This document shows, piece after piece, positions 30,836 to 41,172 of a stretch of 64,000 bases of DNA (position 1 is the first letter of the stretch; every line of letters begins with the position of its first letter). The position numbers and the translations under genes are program-made. The notes beneath the pieces were generated by a model, which was not told the origin of the DNA, did no database searches, and saw only the letters and a list, made by a program, of their open reading frames with translations. The DNA comes from Orientallactaga sibirica (lineage: Eukaryota > Chordata > Mammalia > Rodentia > Dipodidae): NCBI GenBank assembly GCA_036365145.1, contig JAEOAD010000025.1:29707001-29771000 (forward strand), written 5' to 3'.

Positions 30836-30902
30836 TGTTTTGTTTTTAAAGGTAGTGTCTCACTGTTCCCCAGGCTGACCTGGAATTCACGATGTTGCCT
30901 TC
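30836..30902 (-). mobile_element. B1 SINE, partial
   Basis: 'ggtagtgtctcactgttccc' to 'gatgttgcctt'. Confidence 0.7.
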
Positions 30903-30949
30903 CTTTTTTCACATTTACATTACTAAGCTTCAGAGATAGAGACAGTTGG

Positions 30950-31405
30950 TGTATTCATAAGATGGATTGTGGTTTGCACGGAGATCCGAAGATGTTTTGG
31001 ATATGCCTGGACTGTACAAGGGCTACCATGGAGCACTTTTGTCTTGGTGTGGAAGTTTTTCTTGGCTACTCAGCCCAGCTGGAGGGGCAAAATTTAAAAA
31101 TGCAGAGATTCATCACTGGTTATGGATATTGGGCTTAAACTACAGATGTGTTTGTCTAATGGTTGTTGAATTCATGTTGGCTCAGCCTCTCCTTGTATGC
31201 CTTATAGCAGTTGGAAATGTTTACTTTGTGTCATTATATGTTAAAAGTGTGTAATTTGTTTTGATTTTACAGGACTCACAGTTAAGAGATAGTCTTAAAT
31301 CTCAGATGAGACTTAGGACCTTTGGAGCAGTCAAGTTGGTAAAGACTATAGGGACCTTTAAATTTGGAAAGGTGGATATGAATTTTTTTGGGAGCCAGGA
31401 GCAGA
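30950..31405 (+). mobile_element. MaLR internal region
   Basis: Non-coding ERVL-MaLR-like sequence ('gagacttaggacctttggag', 'ccaggagcagaatg') runs directly into the LTR at 31406, as expected for a 3' internal end plus 3' LTR. Confidence 0.5.
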
Positions 31406-31469
31406 ATGTGGTAGTTTGAATGGATGTCCCCCAATAGATACAGGTTTAAAAATATATATATCTATATAG

Positions 31470-31608
31470 TGCTAGGCATGGTGGCAAACGCCTTTAATCC
31501 CAGAGCTCGGGAGGCAGAGGTAGGAGGGTCGCTGTGAGTTTGAGGCCACCCTGAGACTACATAGTGTATGAATTCCAGGTCAGCCTGAGCTAGAGTGAGA
31601 CCCTACCT
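31470..31608 (+). mobile_element. B1 SINE
   Basis: 'gctaggcatggtggcaaacg' start; 'catagtgtatgaattcc' has a 4-base insertion. Confidence 0.9.
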
Positions 31609-31623
31609 TAAAAAATAAACAAG

Positions 31624-31785
31624 CTGGGCGTGGTGGCGCACACCTATAATCCCAGCCCTCGGGAGGCAGAGGTGGAAGGATCACCATGAATTCGAGGCCA
31701 CCCTGAGACTACATAATGAGTTCCAGGTCAGCCTGAGCTAGAGTGAGACCTTATCTCAGAAAAGCGAAAAACAATAAATAAAAAT
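31624..31785 (+). mobile_element. B1 SINE
   Basis: Directly after the previous B1 in the same orientation. Confidence 0.9.
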
Positions 31786-31837
31786 AAACAAAAATATGTG
31801 TGTGTATAAATATATATACAATATAATATAAAATATT

Positions 31838-31965
31838 GGTTTTTCAAGGTAGGGTCTCTAGCTCAGGCTGACCAGAAATTTATATACTATATAGTCTCAC
31901 GGCGATCCTCCTACCTCTGCCTCCTGAGCTCTGGGATTAAAGGTGTGCGCCACCATGCCCAGCTA
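31838..31965 (-). mobile_element. B1 SINE
   Basis: Antisense, with a deletion in the middle. Confidence 0.85.
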
Positions 31966-31974
31966 AAAAATTTT

Positions 31975-32165
31975 TTTTTAATTTTTATTTACTTATTTAT
32001 TTGAGAGAGAGAGAATGGACATGCCAGGTCCTCTAGCTGCTCTAAATGAACTCCAGACGCATGTGTTACCTTGTGCATCTGGCTTACATGGGTACTGGGA
32101 AATCGAAACCAGGTCCTTAGGCTTCACAGGCAAGTGCTATAACAGCTAAGCCATTTCTCCAGCCC
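31975..32165 (-). mobile_element. DIP SINE
   Basis: 'cttatttatttgagagagag' to 'gccatttctccagcccc'. Confidence 0.9.
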
Positions 32166-32529
32166 CTAGATTCAGTTTTATTAAAGGTTCTTGGATTTCC
32201 AGCTGTCTGGCTGGAAGAAGTGTCACTGTGAGCAGATCCTAGGGTCCTGCCCCGTAGGTGTGTTTGGGGGAGGATTTGGAATTCCAGCCTAAAGTATACA
32301 GAGAGCAGTCTGAGTTCTGCCTGGGTTCCCCTGCTGTTTGGTCTCTGCTCTTGTTTCTGGTGGTGGGTTTTCTTTTTCTACTACTGTGTAACTTCCCTTG
32401 GATCTGTAGGCTTCAGTAAATCCCTTCCTCCTATAAACTGTGCTTAGTTGAGAGGTTCATCCTAACAGCATAATGCTGACTATGAACCTTTCTCATGCTA
32501 GGACAAGACACTTGACAAAAAAAAAGTGT

Positions 32530-32712
32530 GGGCTGGAGAGATGGCTTAGCAGTTAAGACATTTGCCTGTGAAGCCAAAGGACCCCAGGTTTGATTCTCCA
32601 GTACCGACGTGAGCCAGATGCACAAGGGGGCACATGTATCTGGAGTTTGTTTGCAGTGGCTGGAGGCCCTAGCACACCCATTCTCTCTCTCTCTCAAATG
32701 ATAAGTATTTTT
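32530..32712 (+). mobile_element. DIP SINE
   Basis: 'gggctggagagatggcttag' head, short CT tract. Confidence 0.9.
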
Positions 32713-32720
32713 TTAAAAAT

Positions 32721-32930
32721 GGGCTAGAGAGATGGCTTAGTGGTTAAGGTGCTTGTCTTCAAAGCCAAAGGACCCAGGTTTGATTCTCTAGTACCCACAT
32801 AAGCAGATACACAGTGTGGCACATGCATCTGGAGCTTATTTGCAGTGGCTAGAGTCCCTGGTGTGCCCATCCTCTCCTCTCTCTATTTGCCTCTCTATCT
32901 CTTCCAAATAAATAAACAAAATATTTTTTT
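32721..32930 (+). mobile_element. DIP SINE
   Basis: Same strand, immediately after the previous copy. AAATAAATAAACAAAA tail. Confidence 0.9.
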
Positions 32931-32941
32931 AATAAGATTTA

Positions 32942-33090
32942 AAAGCCAAAATGTGGTGACACACGCCTTTAATCCCAACATTTGAGAGGCAGAGGTGGGA
33001 GGATCACTGTGAGTTTTAAGGCCACCCTGAGACTACACAGTGATTTCTAGGTCAGCCTGGGCTAGAGTGAAACCCTACTTTGGGAGGTGG
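32942..33090 (+). mobile_element. B1 SINE
   Basis: Ends in a G-rich 'gggaggtgggggggagt' instead of an A tail. Confidence 0.85.
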
Positions 33091-33227
33091 GGGGGAGTAC
33101 AAGAGATCAAGAAACTTCAACCTTTCTTAGCAGCATTGCAAACAGTCACTTAATAGCTGTTTAAAATAATTTGTCATCACATCCAGCCTGGGCAACTTAG
33201 CAAGACCTTATCAGTAAGAAAGGGAGA

Positions 33228-33363
33228 TGTGCGGAGTGCCGTGGTGCACGCCTTTAACCTCAGCACTCAGGAGGCAGAGGAAGGAGGATTGCTGCAAGTT
33301 CAAGGTCATCCTGAGACTACATAGTGAATTCCAGGTCAGCCTGGGCTAGAGTGAGACCCTACG

Positions 33364-33405
<42 letters not shown>
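33228..33405 (+). mobile_element. B1 SINE
   Basis: Pure 40-base A tail (33364-33403). Confidence 0.9.
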
Positions 33406-33429
33406 CAAAAAGTGTGTGTGTGTGGGTAG

Positions 33430-33500
33430 GGATGTCTAGTAGTAGGAGGCTTGCTTGCCCAGCAGGACCCTAGTTTCAACCCTTGGTATCCCCCCAAAAG
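33430..33500 (+). mobile_element. ID-like SINE
   Basis: 'gatgtctagtagtaggaggc' to 'caacccttggtatccccc'. Confidence 0.45.
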
Positions 33501-33562
33501 GAAGAATATTTTGTTAATGGGCATAGCCTTTTGACATCTCTGTCATAAAGTGACATCTAAAT

Positions 33563-33752
33563 CTTGCCTTATTAATTTATTTGAGGGGAGCAAGAATATG
33601 GGCACATGCCAGGGCCTGCAGCCACTGCAAATGAACTCCAGCAGCATAAGCCACCTTGTGCATTTGGCTTTATGTGGGTCCTGGGGAATTGAAGCTGGGT
33701 CTTTTGGCTTTGCAGGCAAGCACCTTAACTGCTAAAGCCATCTCTCCAGCCC
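33563..33752 (-). mobile_element. DIP SINE
   Basis: Standard short form, antisense. Confidence 0.9.
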
Positions 33753-33765
33753 TATTTATTGATTT

Positions 33766-34000
33766 TTTTTTTTGAGAGAGAGACACAGAGATAGAGAAAG
33801 AGAAAGGGAGAGGAAGACAGAGATGGGCGCACCAGCAGTGTCTCAGCTGCTGAGAATGAAATCCAGATGTGTGCGCGCCCTTGCGTCACTTTGCATCTGG
33901 CTAAACGTGGGACCTGGAGATTGGAACTACTGGAGATTGGAACCAGCGTTCTTAGGTTTAGGAGGCAGGTGCCTTAACCCCTAAGCCATCTCTCCAGCCC
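33766..34000 (-). mobile_element. DIP SINE, long subfamily
   Basis: Target copies 'cctatttattgat' at both ends. The CTCF-like internal segment is deleted in this copy. Confidence 0.9.
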
Positions 34001-34010
34001 TATTTATTGA

Positions 34011-34151
34011 TCTTTTGAAACAGGGTCTCACTATGTAGCCCTAGCTGGCCTAGAGGCTTCTTATGTCATTTAGGCTGGCCTCAAACTCTCATTCCTCTTG
34101 CCTCTGCCTCCAGAATACTGGGATTGCAGGCATGAACCATCATTCACTGGC
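34011..34151 (-). mobile_element. Old B1 SINE
   Basis: 'gaaacagggtctcactatgt' to 'accatcattcactgg'; closer to the general rodent B1 than to the dipodid form. Confidence 0.75.
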
Positions 34152-34179
34152 TAAATGCTTTTTTAAAAGTACAAAGTTT

Positions 34180-34345
34180 GGGATCTCCAGGGATGACTCA
34201 GTGGATACAGTGAATAAAGTGTTTCCCGAACGAGCCTGAGTACCCAAGTTTAGATATCCCCAGCACCCATGTAGAGTCAGAGACAGAACCTGCTGGAGGC
34301 TGGTGAGTTAGCTAGCCTGGCAAATGCAGTGGCAAACAAGAAAAA
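34180..34345 (+). mobile_element. B4-like SINE
   Basis: 'gggatgactcagtggataca' head with 'gctggtgagttagctagcct' B4-type middle. Confidence 0.55.
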
Positions 34346-34377
34346 CTGCCTTCAAGCAAGCTGGAAGGTGAGGACCA

Positions 34378-34462
34378 ATATCCCAGGCCAACCTTGAATT
34401 TGTGACCCTCCTGCCTTAGCTTTCTGGATAGCTGGATTACAAGCATGTGCTTGCCAGTTCCA
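34378..34462 (-). mobile_element. Old B1 SINE fragment
   Basis: 'atcccaggccaaccttgaat' to 'gtgcttgccagttcc'. Confidence 0.5.
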
Positions 34463-34519
34463 ACTAAGTTTTGCTTAATTTTTAGCTTTCTACTTTTACT
34501 GAAAATGTAGGATAGCCAT

Positions 34520-34690
34520 GTGTCACATGAAGTGCACATATGATAGTGTGTGCCACATAGCCTAAAGGGTGTAGTAAGCTAGACCACTTAGGCTATGTAT
34601 GGACAGTCTTTAATGTTCACACAGTGACAGAATTGCCTAGGGACACACTTGTCACTAATAAGCACCCAAATCCACAGAACATCAGTGACA
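34520..34690. mobile_element. Possible ancient DNA-transposon relic
   Basis: 'ttcacacagtgacagaattg' followed by 'cctagggacacac' resembles, from memory, a common non-autonomous mammalian DNA element. A likely second piece is at 53645. Family not named. Confidence 0.3.
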
Positions 34691-34739
34691 GCTTGATCAT
34701 CATCTGCAAAGCTGACCCCTGATAGGCTTTATGTTTAAT

Positions 34740-35226
34740 GTATGTGTGCATGTGTGCACCCTGCAGCACACGTGTAGAGGCCAGGGGACAACTTTTGGGT
34801 AGGTCACCACTTACCTACTTCATTTGAAGGCAGGGTTTTGTGCTCTGGAATCTTGCTCTGCTGTTCTTTGCAGTAGTTGCCATGAGCTTCTGGGAAGTTT
34901 TCCTGTCTCCATCTTGCACCTTTCCTTTTTGTTTATTTATTAGCAACAGACAGAAAGAAGCAGAGAGAGAGAACATGTGCACCAGGACCTCCAGCCACTG
35001 CAAACGAACTCCAGATGCACGTGCCACCTTGTGCATCTGGCTTACATGGGTACTGGGGAATTGAGCCTCGAACCAGGGTTCTTAGGCTTCACAGGCAAGC
35101 GCTTAACCACTAAGCCATCTCTCCAGCCCGGCTTCCAGCTTTTTTATGTGGGGTCTGGGGATCAGACTTTAGCACTCCAGTGTTAGTGGTGAGTGCTTTA
35201 TTCACTGAGCCATTTCCCCAGCCCCT
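34740..35226 (-). mobile_element. B4-like SINE split by a DIP
   Basis: 34740-34920 ('tagaggccaggggacaactt') and 35131-35226 ('tggggtctggggatcagact') are the two parts of one antisense element. Confidence 0.55.
34925..35129 (-). mobile_element. DIP SINE inside B4
   Basis: Complete antisense copy with the extra 'gagcctcgaacc' bases in the B-box complement. Confidence 0.9.
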
Positions 35227-35284
35227 GAGAATCTTTACTCTTTAATAGAGAAAGATAGCATACTACATGCTGTATCTTGTTTGT

Positions 35285-35358
35285 GTTGAATTGCTAGGAG
35301 GCTGTGAATTAAAGGCCTCCATGCTAGGCACTTTACCATTGAGTTACGTCCTCTGCCC
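35285..35358 (-). mobile_element. ID-like SINE fragment
   Basis: 'ggaggctgtgaattaaaggc' to 'gttacgtcctctgcccc'. Confidence 0.4.
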
Positions 35359-35407
35359 CATCTCACTTTGTTGGTGTGTTTGTTTCATTTAAAAATGTGT
35401 CTTCCCA

Positions 35408-35558
35408 CAAGTGACACAAAATGAGCAATGCCGCGCTTGCCCACAAGAGGGCCCATGAGTCTGGAGTTCATTCACAGCCACAGAAATGGCCCTGCTGCGA
35501 TCATTCTCTCTCTCTGCCTCTTCCTCTCTCTGTTTCTCTCTGTCTCTCTCTCAAAAGA
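35408..35558 (+). mobile_element. DIP SINE, long subfamily, 5' truncated
   Basis: Starts inside the long-form insert ('tgacacaaaatgagcaatgc') and has lost the tRNA-like promoter. Confidence 0.8.
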
Positions 35559-35576
35559 AAAAAAAAGCGTCTTCCA

Positions 35577-35730
35577 AAGCAGGTGTGGTGGTGCACACCT
35601 TTATTCCCAGCATTTGGGAGGCAGAGATACGAGGATCCCCATGAGTTGCAGGCCACCCTGAGACTACATAGTGAGTTCAAGGTCAGCCTGGGCTAGAGCA
35701 AGACCCTACCTCAAAACAACAACAAAAGGT
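35577..35730 (+). mobile_element. B1 SINE
   Basis: 'gcaggtgtggtggtgcacac' start, AACAACAACAAAA tail. Confidence 0.9.
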
Positions 35731-35737
35731 ATCTTCT

Positions 35738-35925
35738 AGGGTTGGGGAGGTGGCTCATTGACTAAAGCACTTGCTTCACAACTCTTTGAGAACCTGAATT
35801 TGAATCTCAGGCTCCAAGTAAAAGGCTAAAGCTGTGGTGGGCTTCTGGAATCCCAGGGTGCCTCAGCAAGGAGGCCTGTGGAAACAGGAGAATTTCCGGG
35901 AAGCTCTTGCCCTGCAGCTGGTGAC
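35738..35925 (+). mobile_element. B4-like SINE
   Basis: 'gggttggggaggtggctcat' head, then 'gtggtgggcttctggaatcc'. Confidence 0.55.
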
Positions 35926-35929
35926 ACTG

Positions 35930-36195
35930 GTTGGGAAGTATCTGAGCCTTACTGGAGGAAGTGGGTCACTGGGGATAGACCTTGAGGCTTTATTTATAGC
36001 TGTAGTTCCATTTCTTGTTTACTCTCTTGGTTCTGCCTGCTTTTGTAACTAGTGCAGCATCCTGCTCCTGCCACCATGCCTTCCCTGCTGTGAAACTTCC
36101 CCTTGAAACTGAAAGCCAAAATAAATCCTTTCCTTTCTTTGGTTGCTTCTGGTCAGGTTTGTGTTCACAGCAGCAAGAGAGTAGCTAATACACCA
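35930..36195 (+). mobile_element. MaLR LTR, 5' truncated
   Basis: 'aaagccaaaataaatccttt' signal region and end 'gagtagctaatacac' are typical of rodent ORR1/MT LTRs. Confidence 0.7.
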
Positions 36196-36249
36196 ATCAG
36201 ATCATTCAGCAGCTGGTCTTTGTTCTCTTCAGCTTTGCATTTAAAGCTG

Positions 36250-36372
36250 CATAGTAGCTGCACATAGTGGTGAGCACTTGTAATCTCAGCAACTCAGGAG
36301 GCTGAAGCAGGGGCATCACTGAACCCAAGGCCAGCCTGAAACACAGTGAGATCCTGTCTCAAAAAAATTGAA
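36250..36372 (+). mobile_element. Old B1 SINE
   Basis: 'agctgcacatagtggtgagc' to 'gagatcctgtctcaaaaaaa', non-dipodid form. Confidence 0.75.
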
Positions 36373-36375
36373 ACA

Positions 36376-36555
36376 GGCCGGGCGTGGTGGCGCACACCTT
36401 TAATCCCAGCACTTGGGAGGCAGAGGATGGAGGATCGCGGAGAGTTCAAGGCCACCCTGAGACTACATAGTTAATTCCAGGTCAGCCTGGACCAGAGTGA
36501 GACCCTACCTTGCAAAACCAAAAAAAAAAATAAATAAATAAAAAAATAAAAATAA
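36376..36555 (+). mobile_element. B1 SINE
   Basis: 'ggccgggcgtggtggcgcac' near-consensus start. Confidence 0.95.
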
Positions 36556-36744
36556 AACTCTGCTTCAAAACTCTGGTCTGTGGATATATTTAATAGTTAA
36601 TTTTAATAGATAATTTAGTAGGAAAATAGCTATTTTATATATAAGCATTTCAATAAATTCAAGATAGTAAACATTTCAGGCTAACATGTGAGGGATGGCT
36701 TTACTGAGGAGTTCAGATTTGAGCTAGACTGCCTTGCAATTTTT

Positions 36745-36946
36745 TTAACTTTTAGAAAAATATTTATTTGAGGGGGTTGCACAGAGAGAGTGAATATGAG
36801 TGTGTGCCAGGGCCTCCAACGTTGCAAACGCTAGATCATGCACAACTTTGTGCATCTGGCTTTAATATGGATACTGGGGAATCGAATCCAGCCATAAGGC
36901 TTTTGCAAGCAAGTGACTTTAACCACTGAGCCGTCTCTCAAGCCTG
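36745..36946 (-). mobile_element. DIP SINE
   Basis: Some small deletions; head complement 'gccgtctctcaagcc'. Confidence 0.85.
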
Positions 36947-36956
36947 CTTTGCTTTT

Positions 36957-37164
36957 TTTAAAAATAACATTTATTTAATTATTTATTTGAGAGAGAGAGA
37001 GAATGAGAATGAGCGCAATGCACCAGGGCTTCCAGTCACTGCAAATGAACTCCAGATGTATACGCCCCTTGTGCGTCTGGCTTTACATGGGTTCTGGAGA
37101 ATCAAACCAGTGTCCTTCAGCTTTGTAGGCAAACACCTTAACCACTAAGCAATCTCTCCAGCCC
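36957..37164 (-). mobile_element. DIP SINE
   Basis: Complete. 'ctgctttgctttttttaaa' before and 'ctgctttgctttttttta' after are its target copies. Confidence 0.95.
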
Positions 37165-37174
37165 TGCTTTGCTT

Positions 37175-37287
37175 TTTTTTAAACCTCTTTTTGGGATTCA
37201 AGGGAGAGAAAGAATGGGAGCGCCAGGAGGCAGTCTACATCTACCTCCCAAGCACTGGGACTAAAGGCATGCGCCACCATACCTGGC
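37175..37287 (-). mobile_element. DIP/B1 chimeric fragment
   Basis: The antisense DIP tail side ('agagaaagaatgggagcgcc') is joined at about 37232 to an antisense B1 left end ('tctacctcccaagcactggg'). Confidence 0.6.
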
Positions 37288-37870
37288 CCCCATTAGTACT
37301 TACTTTTATCCTGTTGTGATCAGATAGAGTAAAAGGAATTATTTCAGGTTTTCCTTCATTTGTTAAGATTTTTTTTTTTTTTTTTTTTAAGGAAGGGTCT
37401 CGCTCTAGCCCAGGCTGACCTGGAATTCACTATGTAGTTTCAGGGTGGCCTTGAACTCATGGTGATCCTCCTACCTCTGCCTCCTGAGTGCTGGGATTAA
37501 AGGCATGTGCCACCACGCCCAGCTTGTTAAGATTTATTTTGTGTCTTAATATATGGTATATTTTAGAGAAAATTCCGTGGGCTTTGTTCTCCAGTATTTG
37601 TATGGAATGTTCTGTAGATGTCTGTCAGGTTCATAGTTCTGTGATGTACTTTAATCCACATGCTTCTCTGTTTTACCCTCCTTTCTTCCAGTGTGACCTG
37701 TAAACTAGTGAGATTATGGTACTGAAGATGCTTACTGCTATTGTGCTTTGGATAATCTGTGACTTTACATCTAGTAGTGTTTGCTTAATGAAAATGTATG
37801 AACTCAGGATCAGTGCATATGTTTATAATCACAATATCTGCTTGTTGGATTATTTCCTTAATCAGCATAT
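37288..37870 (-). mobile_element. L1 ORF2 fragment split by a B1
   Basis: 'tgatcagatagagtaaaagg' and, after the B1, 'gtatggaatgttctgtagat' follow antisense ORF2. The duplicated target 'ttgttaagattt' brackets the B1. Confidence 0.6.
37370..37523 (-). mobile_element. B1 SINE in L1
   Basis: Full antisense copy with defined target duplication. Confidence 0.95.
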
Positions 37871-37889
37871 ATACTGAGAGAGAGAGAGA

Positions 37890-38013
37890 GTCTCACTCTA
37901 GCCCAGGCTAACCTAGAACTCACTCTGTAGACCCAGACTGTCCTCAGACTCAGTGATCCTCCTATCTCTACCTCCCAAGTGCTGGGAATAAAGGTATGCA
38001 CCACCATGCATGG
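37890..38013 (-). mobile_element. B1 SINE
   Basis: 'gtctcactctagcccaggct' to 'ccaccatgcatggcc', preceded by (GA)n. Confidence 0.85.
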
Positions 38014-38031
38014 CCCCCTTGAGCATCTTTT

Positions 38032-38200
38032 TTTTTGTTGTTGTTGTTGTTTGTTTGTTTTCCGAGGTAGGGTCTCACTCTAGCTCAGGCTGACCTGGAA
38101 TTCACTATGTAGTCTCAAGGTAGCCTCGAACTCATGGCGATCCTCCTACCTCTGCCTCCCAAGTGCTGGGATTAAAGGCGTGTGCCACCACTCCCGGCAT
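38032..38200 (-). mobile_element. B1 SINE
   Basis: Near-consensus antisense copy after TTGTTGTTG. Target copies 'gagcatctttt'/'ggcatctttta' are likely. Confidence 0.9.
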
Positions 38201-38283
38201 CTTTTATGTATTTTTAAGCCAGTCATTATATTCTTTGGTAAACCATCCGTTTAAACCTTTGTCCCATTTTTTTAAAAAAATCA

Positions 38284-38375
38284 AGTTGGGCTTGGGATAC
38301 AGCTCAGTGGTAAAGTGCTTGCCTAGTATGCAGGAAATCCTGGTTTCAGTTCTCAATACCAACAACAACAAAAAG
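38284..38375 (+). mobile_element. ID SINE
   Basis: 'gggatacagctcagtggtaa' A box, 'ggtttcagttc' B box and (AAC)n tail make this the clearest ID copy in the window. Confidence 0.8.
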
Positions 38376-38434
38376 GAGTAAAACACCAAATTGTTTGCCT
38401 TATTTAATTTATTTATTTATTATTTTGGTTTACT

Positions 38435-38587
38435 GATTTTTTTTTTTTTCAAGATAGGGTCTCACTCTAGCTCAGGCTGACCTGGAATTCACTATGTAGT
38501 CTCAGGGTGGCCTTAAACTCATGACAGTCCTCCTATCTCTGCCTCCCAAGTGCTGGGATTAAAAGTGTGCTCCACCATGTCCAGCTA
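38435..38587 (-). mobile_element. B1 SINE
   Basis: 'tcaagatagggtctcactct' to 'gctccaccatgtccagct'. Confidence 0.9.
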
Positions 38588-38642
38588 GATTTGGCTTTCT
38601 TAAGGGAGTCTTTTAAAGTTCAGCATTTTTAATATTATAAGG

Positions 38643-38855
38643 TCCAGATGGCTTAGTGGTAAAGGCCCTTGCCTGCGAAGCGTAAGGACCCAGGTTCGAT
38701 TCCTCAGTACCCATGACGTAAGCCAGATGAATTAGGTGGCACATGTATCTGGAGTTCATTTGCAGTGGCTAGAGGCCCTGATATGCCCATTCTCTCTATC
38801 TGCCTCTTTCTTCCCCCTCTCTCCAGTAAGTGAATAAATAAAAATTTTAAAAAAT
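38643..38855 (+). mobile_element. DIP SINE
   Basis: First bases of the head lost; B box 'ggttcgattcc' intact. Confidence 0.85.
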
Positions 38856-38865
38856 AGATAACTGG

Positions 38866-39236
38866 GCCTGCTAATACAGGCCTATCATTTCACTTGTATA
38901 AGAGTTGAGACATAAGGATTTTATTTATTTTTTTAAAAAATATATTTTATTTATTTATTTATTTGAGAGAGGCAGAGAGAGAGAGAGAGAAAAACAGGTG
39001 TGCAGGGCCTCCAGCCACTGCAAATGAACTCCAGATGCATGTGCCACCTTGTGCATCTGGCTTATGTGGGTACTGGGGAATCGAGCCTCAAACCAGGGTC
39101 CTTGGGCTTCACAAGCAAACGCTTAACTGCTAAGCCATCTTTCCAGCCCCGAGGCATAAGGATTTATAAGTTCAAGACCTGCCTTTGGCTACAGAGTGAG
39201 TTGAAGGTCAGCTTTGGAGACCCTGTCTGAAAATAA
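38866..39236 (+). mobile_element. Old B1-like SINE split by a DIP
   Basis: 38866-38925 and 39152-39236 ('gttcaagacctgcctttggc') join across the DIP. 'gacataaggatttta' is duplicated at the join. Confidence 0.55.
38932..39150 (-). mobile_element. DIP SINE
   Basis: Inserted in an old B1-like element; extra 'gagcctcaaacc' in the B-box complement. Confidence 0.9.
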
Positions 39237-39240
39237 AAAG

Positions 39241-39372
39241 AATACTGGGTATGTGACTAAGTTGTAGAGTACTTGCCCAGCATGTGTAAGGAATAAAAGC
39301 ACACTGGGTATGTGACTAAGCTGTAAGCACTCGTCCAGCATGTATAAGATCCCCTCCCTCCAGTACATATGT
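39241..39372 (+). mobile_element. Tandemly duplicated ID-like fragment
   Basis: 'actgggtatgtgactaag' recurs about 58 bases apart (39244 and 39302), each with 'cagcatgt(g/a)taag'. Confidence 0.5.
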
Positions 39373-39423
39373 GTCATGCATTAGGTTTTATAGCTAAGAA
39401 ATCTTCCTGAGGTTTAAATGGTT

Positions 39424-39722
39424 TAGGGGCTGGCGAAAGGGTTCCGTGGATGAAGTGCTTGTCTTGCAAATGCAAGTAAGGTGCGTTCCCAGAGTCCACA
39501 GAACCTGGGTCCAGGGATTCAGTAGTGCTAGCATTTGTAATCTCCTGTGCAAGATGGGAGGTGGAGACAGGGAGGAGCTCCCAGAATTTCACAGGCCTGG
39601 CAAATGCAGCTTTGGACAAGAGACGGTCTCAAACCAAGGTGATGGTGCAAAGACCAACACCTAAAGGTGTCCTCTGACCGCCATGCACACAGGCTTCATG
39701 CCAGCACACATAGGCTTAGCTC
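39424..39722 (+). mobile_element. B4-like SINE
   Basis: 'ggggctggcgaaagggttcc' head; 3' part 'ctctgaccgccatgcacaca'. Confidence 0.6.
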
Positions 39723-39916
39723 TGAAATGTGGTTTTGTGTTTGATGTTGGGTCACGTCCTTGTTATGCATGTGGATACCCACTTGTCCCTGGAACATTTG
39801 TTGTGTTTGAATGGATCACATCCCTTCATAGTTCAGTCTAGTGATAAACTTTTTTTTTTTTTTCCAGGAAAAGGAAGTAGATTTTGCATTAGCTTTTAAT
39901 CAAAAAGTAGGTCAGA

Positions 39917-40054
39917 GCCGGGCGTGGTGGCGCATGCCTTTAATCCCAGCACTTGGGAGGCAGAGGTAGGAGGATCACTGTGAGTTCAAGGCCACCCTGA
40001 GACTACAGAGTGAATTCCAGGTCAGCCTGGGCTAGAGTGAGACCCCACCTCGGG
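39917..40054 (+). mobile_element. B1 SINE
   Basis: Ends in a 12-base G run where the A tail should be. Confidence 0.9.
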
Positions 40055-40074
40055 GGGGGGGGCAGTAGATCAGA

Positions 40075-40243
40075 AGCTGGGCATGGTGGCACATGCGTTT
40101 CCTCCTAGCCCTCGGGAGGCAGAGGCAAGAGGATTGCTGTGAGTTCGAGGTCAGCCTGAGACTAGTGAATTCCAGGTCAGCCTGGGCTAGAACGAGACTC
40201 TACCTGGGAAAACTTTAAAAAAAAAAAAAAAAAAAAAAAAAAG
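40075..40243 (+). mobile_element. B1 SINE
   Basis: 'gctgggcatggtggcacatg' start, 30-base A tail. Bases 'agtagatcag' on both sides are target copies. Confidence 0.95.
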
Positions 40244-40264
40244 TAGATCAGTAAGTATATGTTA

Positions 40265-40509
40265 CTTTTCTCTCTGTTGTGTAAAAGTGCCTGACCAAAA
40301 CAAGTTAAGACAGGAAGGATTTATTCTGACTTTGCCTTTGAAGGCACAAAGCCATCACTGTAGGGAAGTCATAGCATCAGATGCCTGTGGCAGCTGGTCA
40401 CATTGTGTCTGCAGTTGGGAAGCAGGGAGCCATGAATGGTGGTGCTCAGCTTGCTCGCCCTTCCCTCCCTCCCTCCCTCCCTCCCTCCTTCCCTCCCTCC
40501 CTCCCTCCC

Positions 40510-40573
<64 letters not shown>

Positions 40574-40728
40574 TTCTGGCACCCTAGCCCGTGGAAGGGT
40601 ATTGTCCATATTCAGGCATGGCTCTTCCCACCTCAACCCAATCTAGAAACTCTCACATGCCCAGAGGTTTCTCTCCTAGGTGATTTAAGATCCTGCCAGG
40701 TTGACAATCAGTATTAAGCCAGCACAGC
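40265..40728 (-). mobile_element. ERVL-type LTR (antisense) with microsatellite
   Basis: 'ccatcactgtagggaagtca' and the terminal 'ggttgacaatcagtattaa' match the copies at 20 and 61738. A (CCCT)n(TTTC)n tract (40458-40575) has expanded inside it. Confidence 0.65.
40458..40575. repeat. (CCCT)n(TTTC)n compound microsatellite
   Basis: About 52 bases of CCCT-type units then about 60 of TTTC; pure polypyrimidine on the + strand. Confidence 0.95.
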
Positions 40729-40767
40729 GAGTAAAGAAAGGAAGGGTATTGGTCACCTTTTTTAAAA

Positions 40768-40971
40768 AAATTTAAATATATTTTATTTATTTGAGAGCGA
40801 GAAACAGGCAGAGAGAGAGAATGGGCACACCAGGGCATCCAACCTCTGTAAACAGACTCCAGACGCATGCGCCCCCCTGTGCATCTGGCTTACGTAGTCC
40901 TGGAGAATCGAACCAGGACCCTTTGGCTTTGCAGGCAAACACCTTAACCTCTAAGCCATCTCTCCGGCCCT
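40768..40971 (-). mobile_element. DIP SINE
   Basis: Complete, with 'acgcatgcgcccccctgtgc' segment. Confidence 0.9.
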
Positions 40972-40979
40972 GTTCACCT

Positions 40980-41172
40980 TTTATTTTAATATTTTATTTA
41001 TTTATTTGCAAGGAGAAAGGGCAAGAATGGGTGTGCCAGGGCCTGTAACCACTGCAAACGAACTCCAGATGCATGCACCACTTTGTGCATCTGGCTTACG
41101 TGGGTATTGGGGAATCTGGGTCTTAGGCATTGAGGGCAAGCACCTTAACTGCTGAGCCATCTCTCCAGCCCC
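40980..41172 (-). mobile_element. DIP SINE
   Basis: Target copies 'ttcaccttttattt'/'gatcaccttttaaa' around it; small deletion in the B-box complement. Confidence 0.9.

Larger units (their letters stand above)
31406..32475 (+). mobile_element. MaLR LTR split by four SINEs
   Basis: Pieces 31406-31450 ('tggtagtttgaatggatgtc') and 32166-32475 ('gcttcagtaaatcccttcct', AGTAAA signal) together give one LTR of the same family as 26036. The gap holds B1s at 31470, 31624 and 31838 and a DIP at 31975. Confidence 0.7.
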
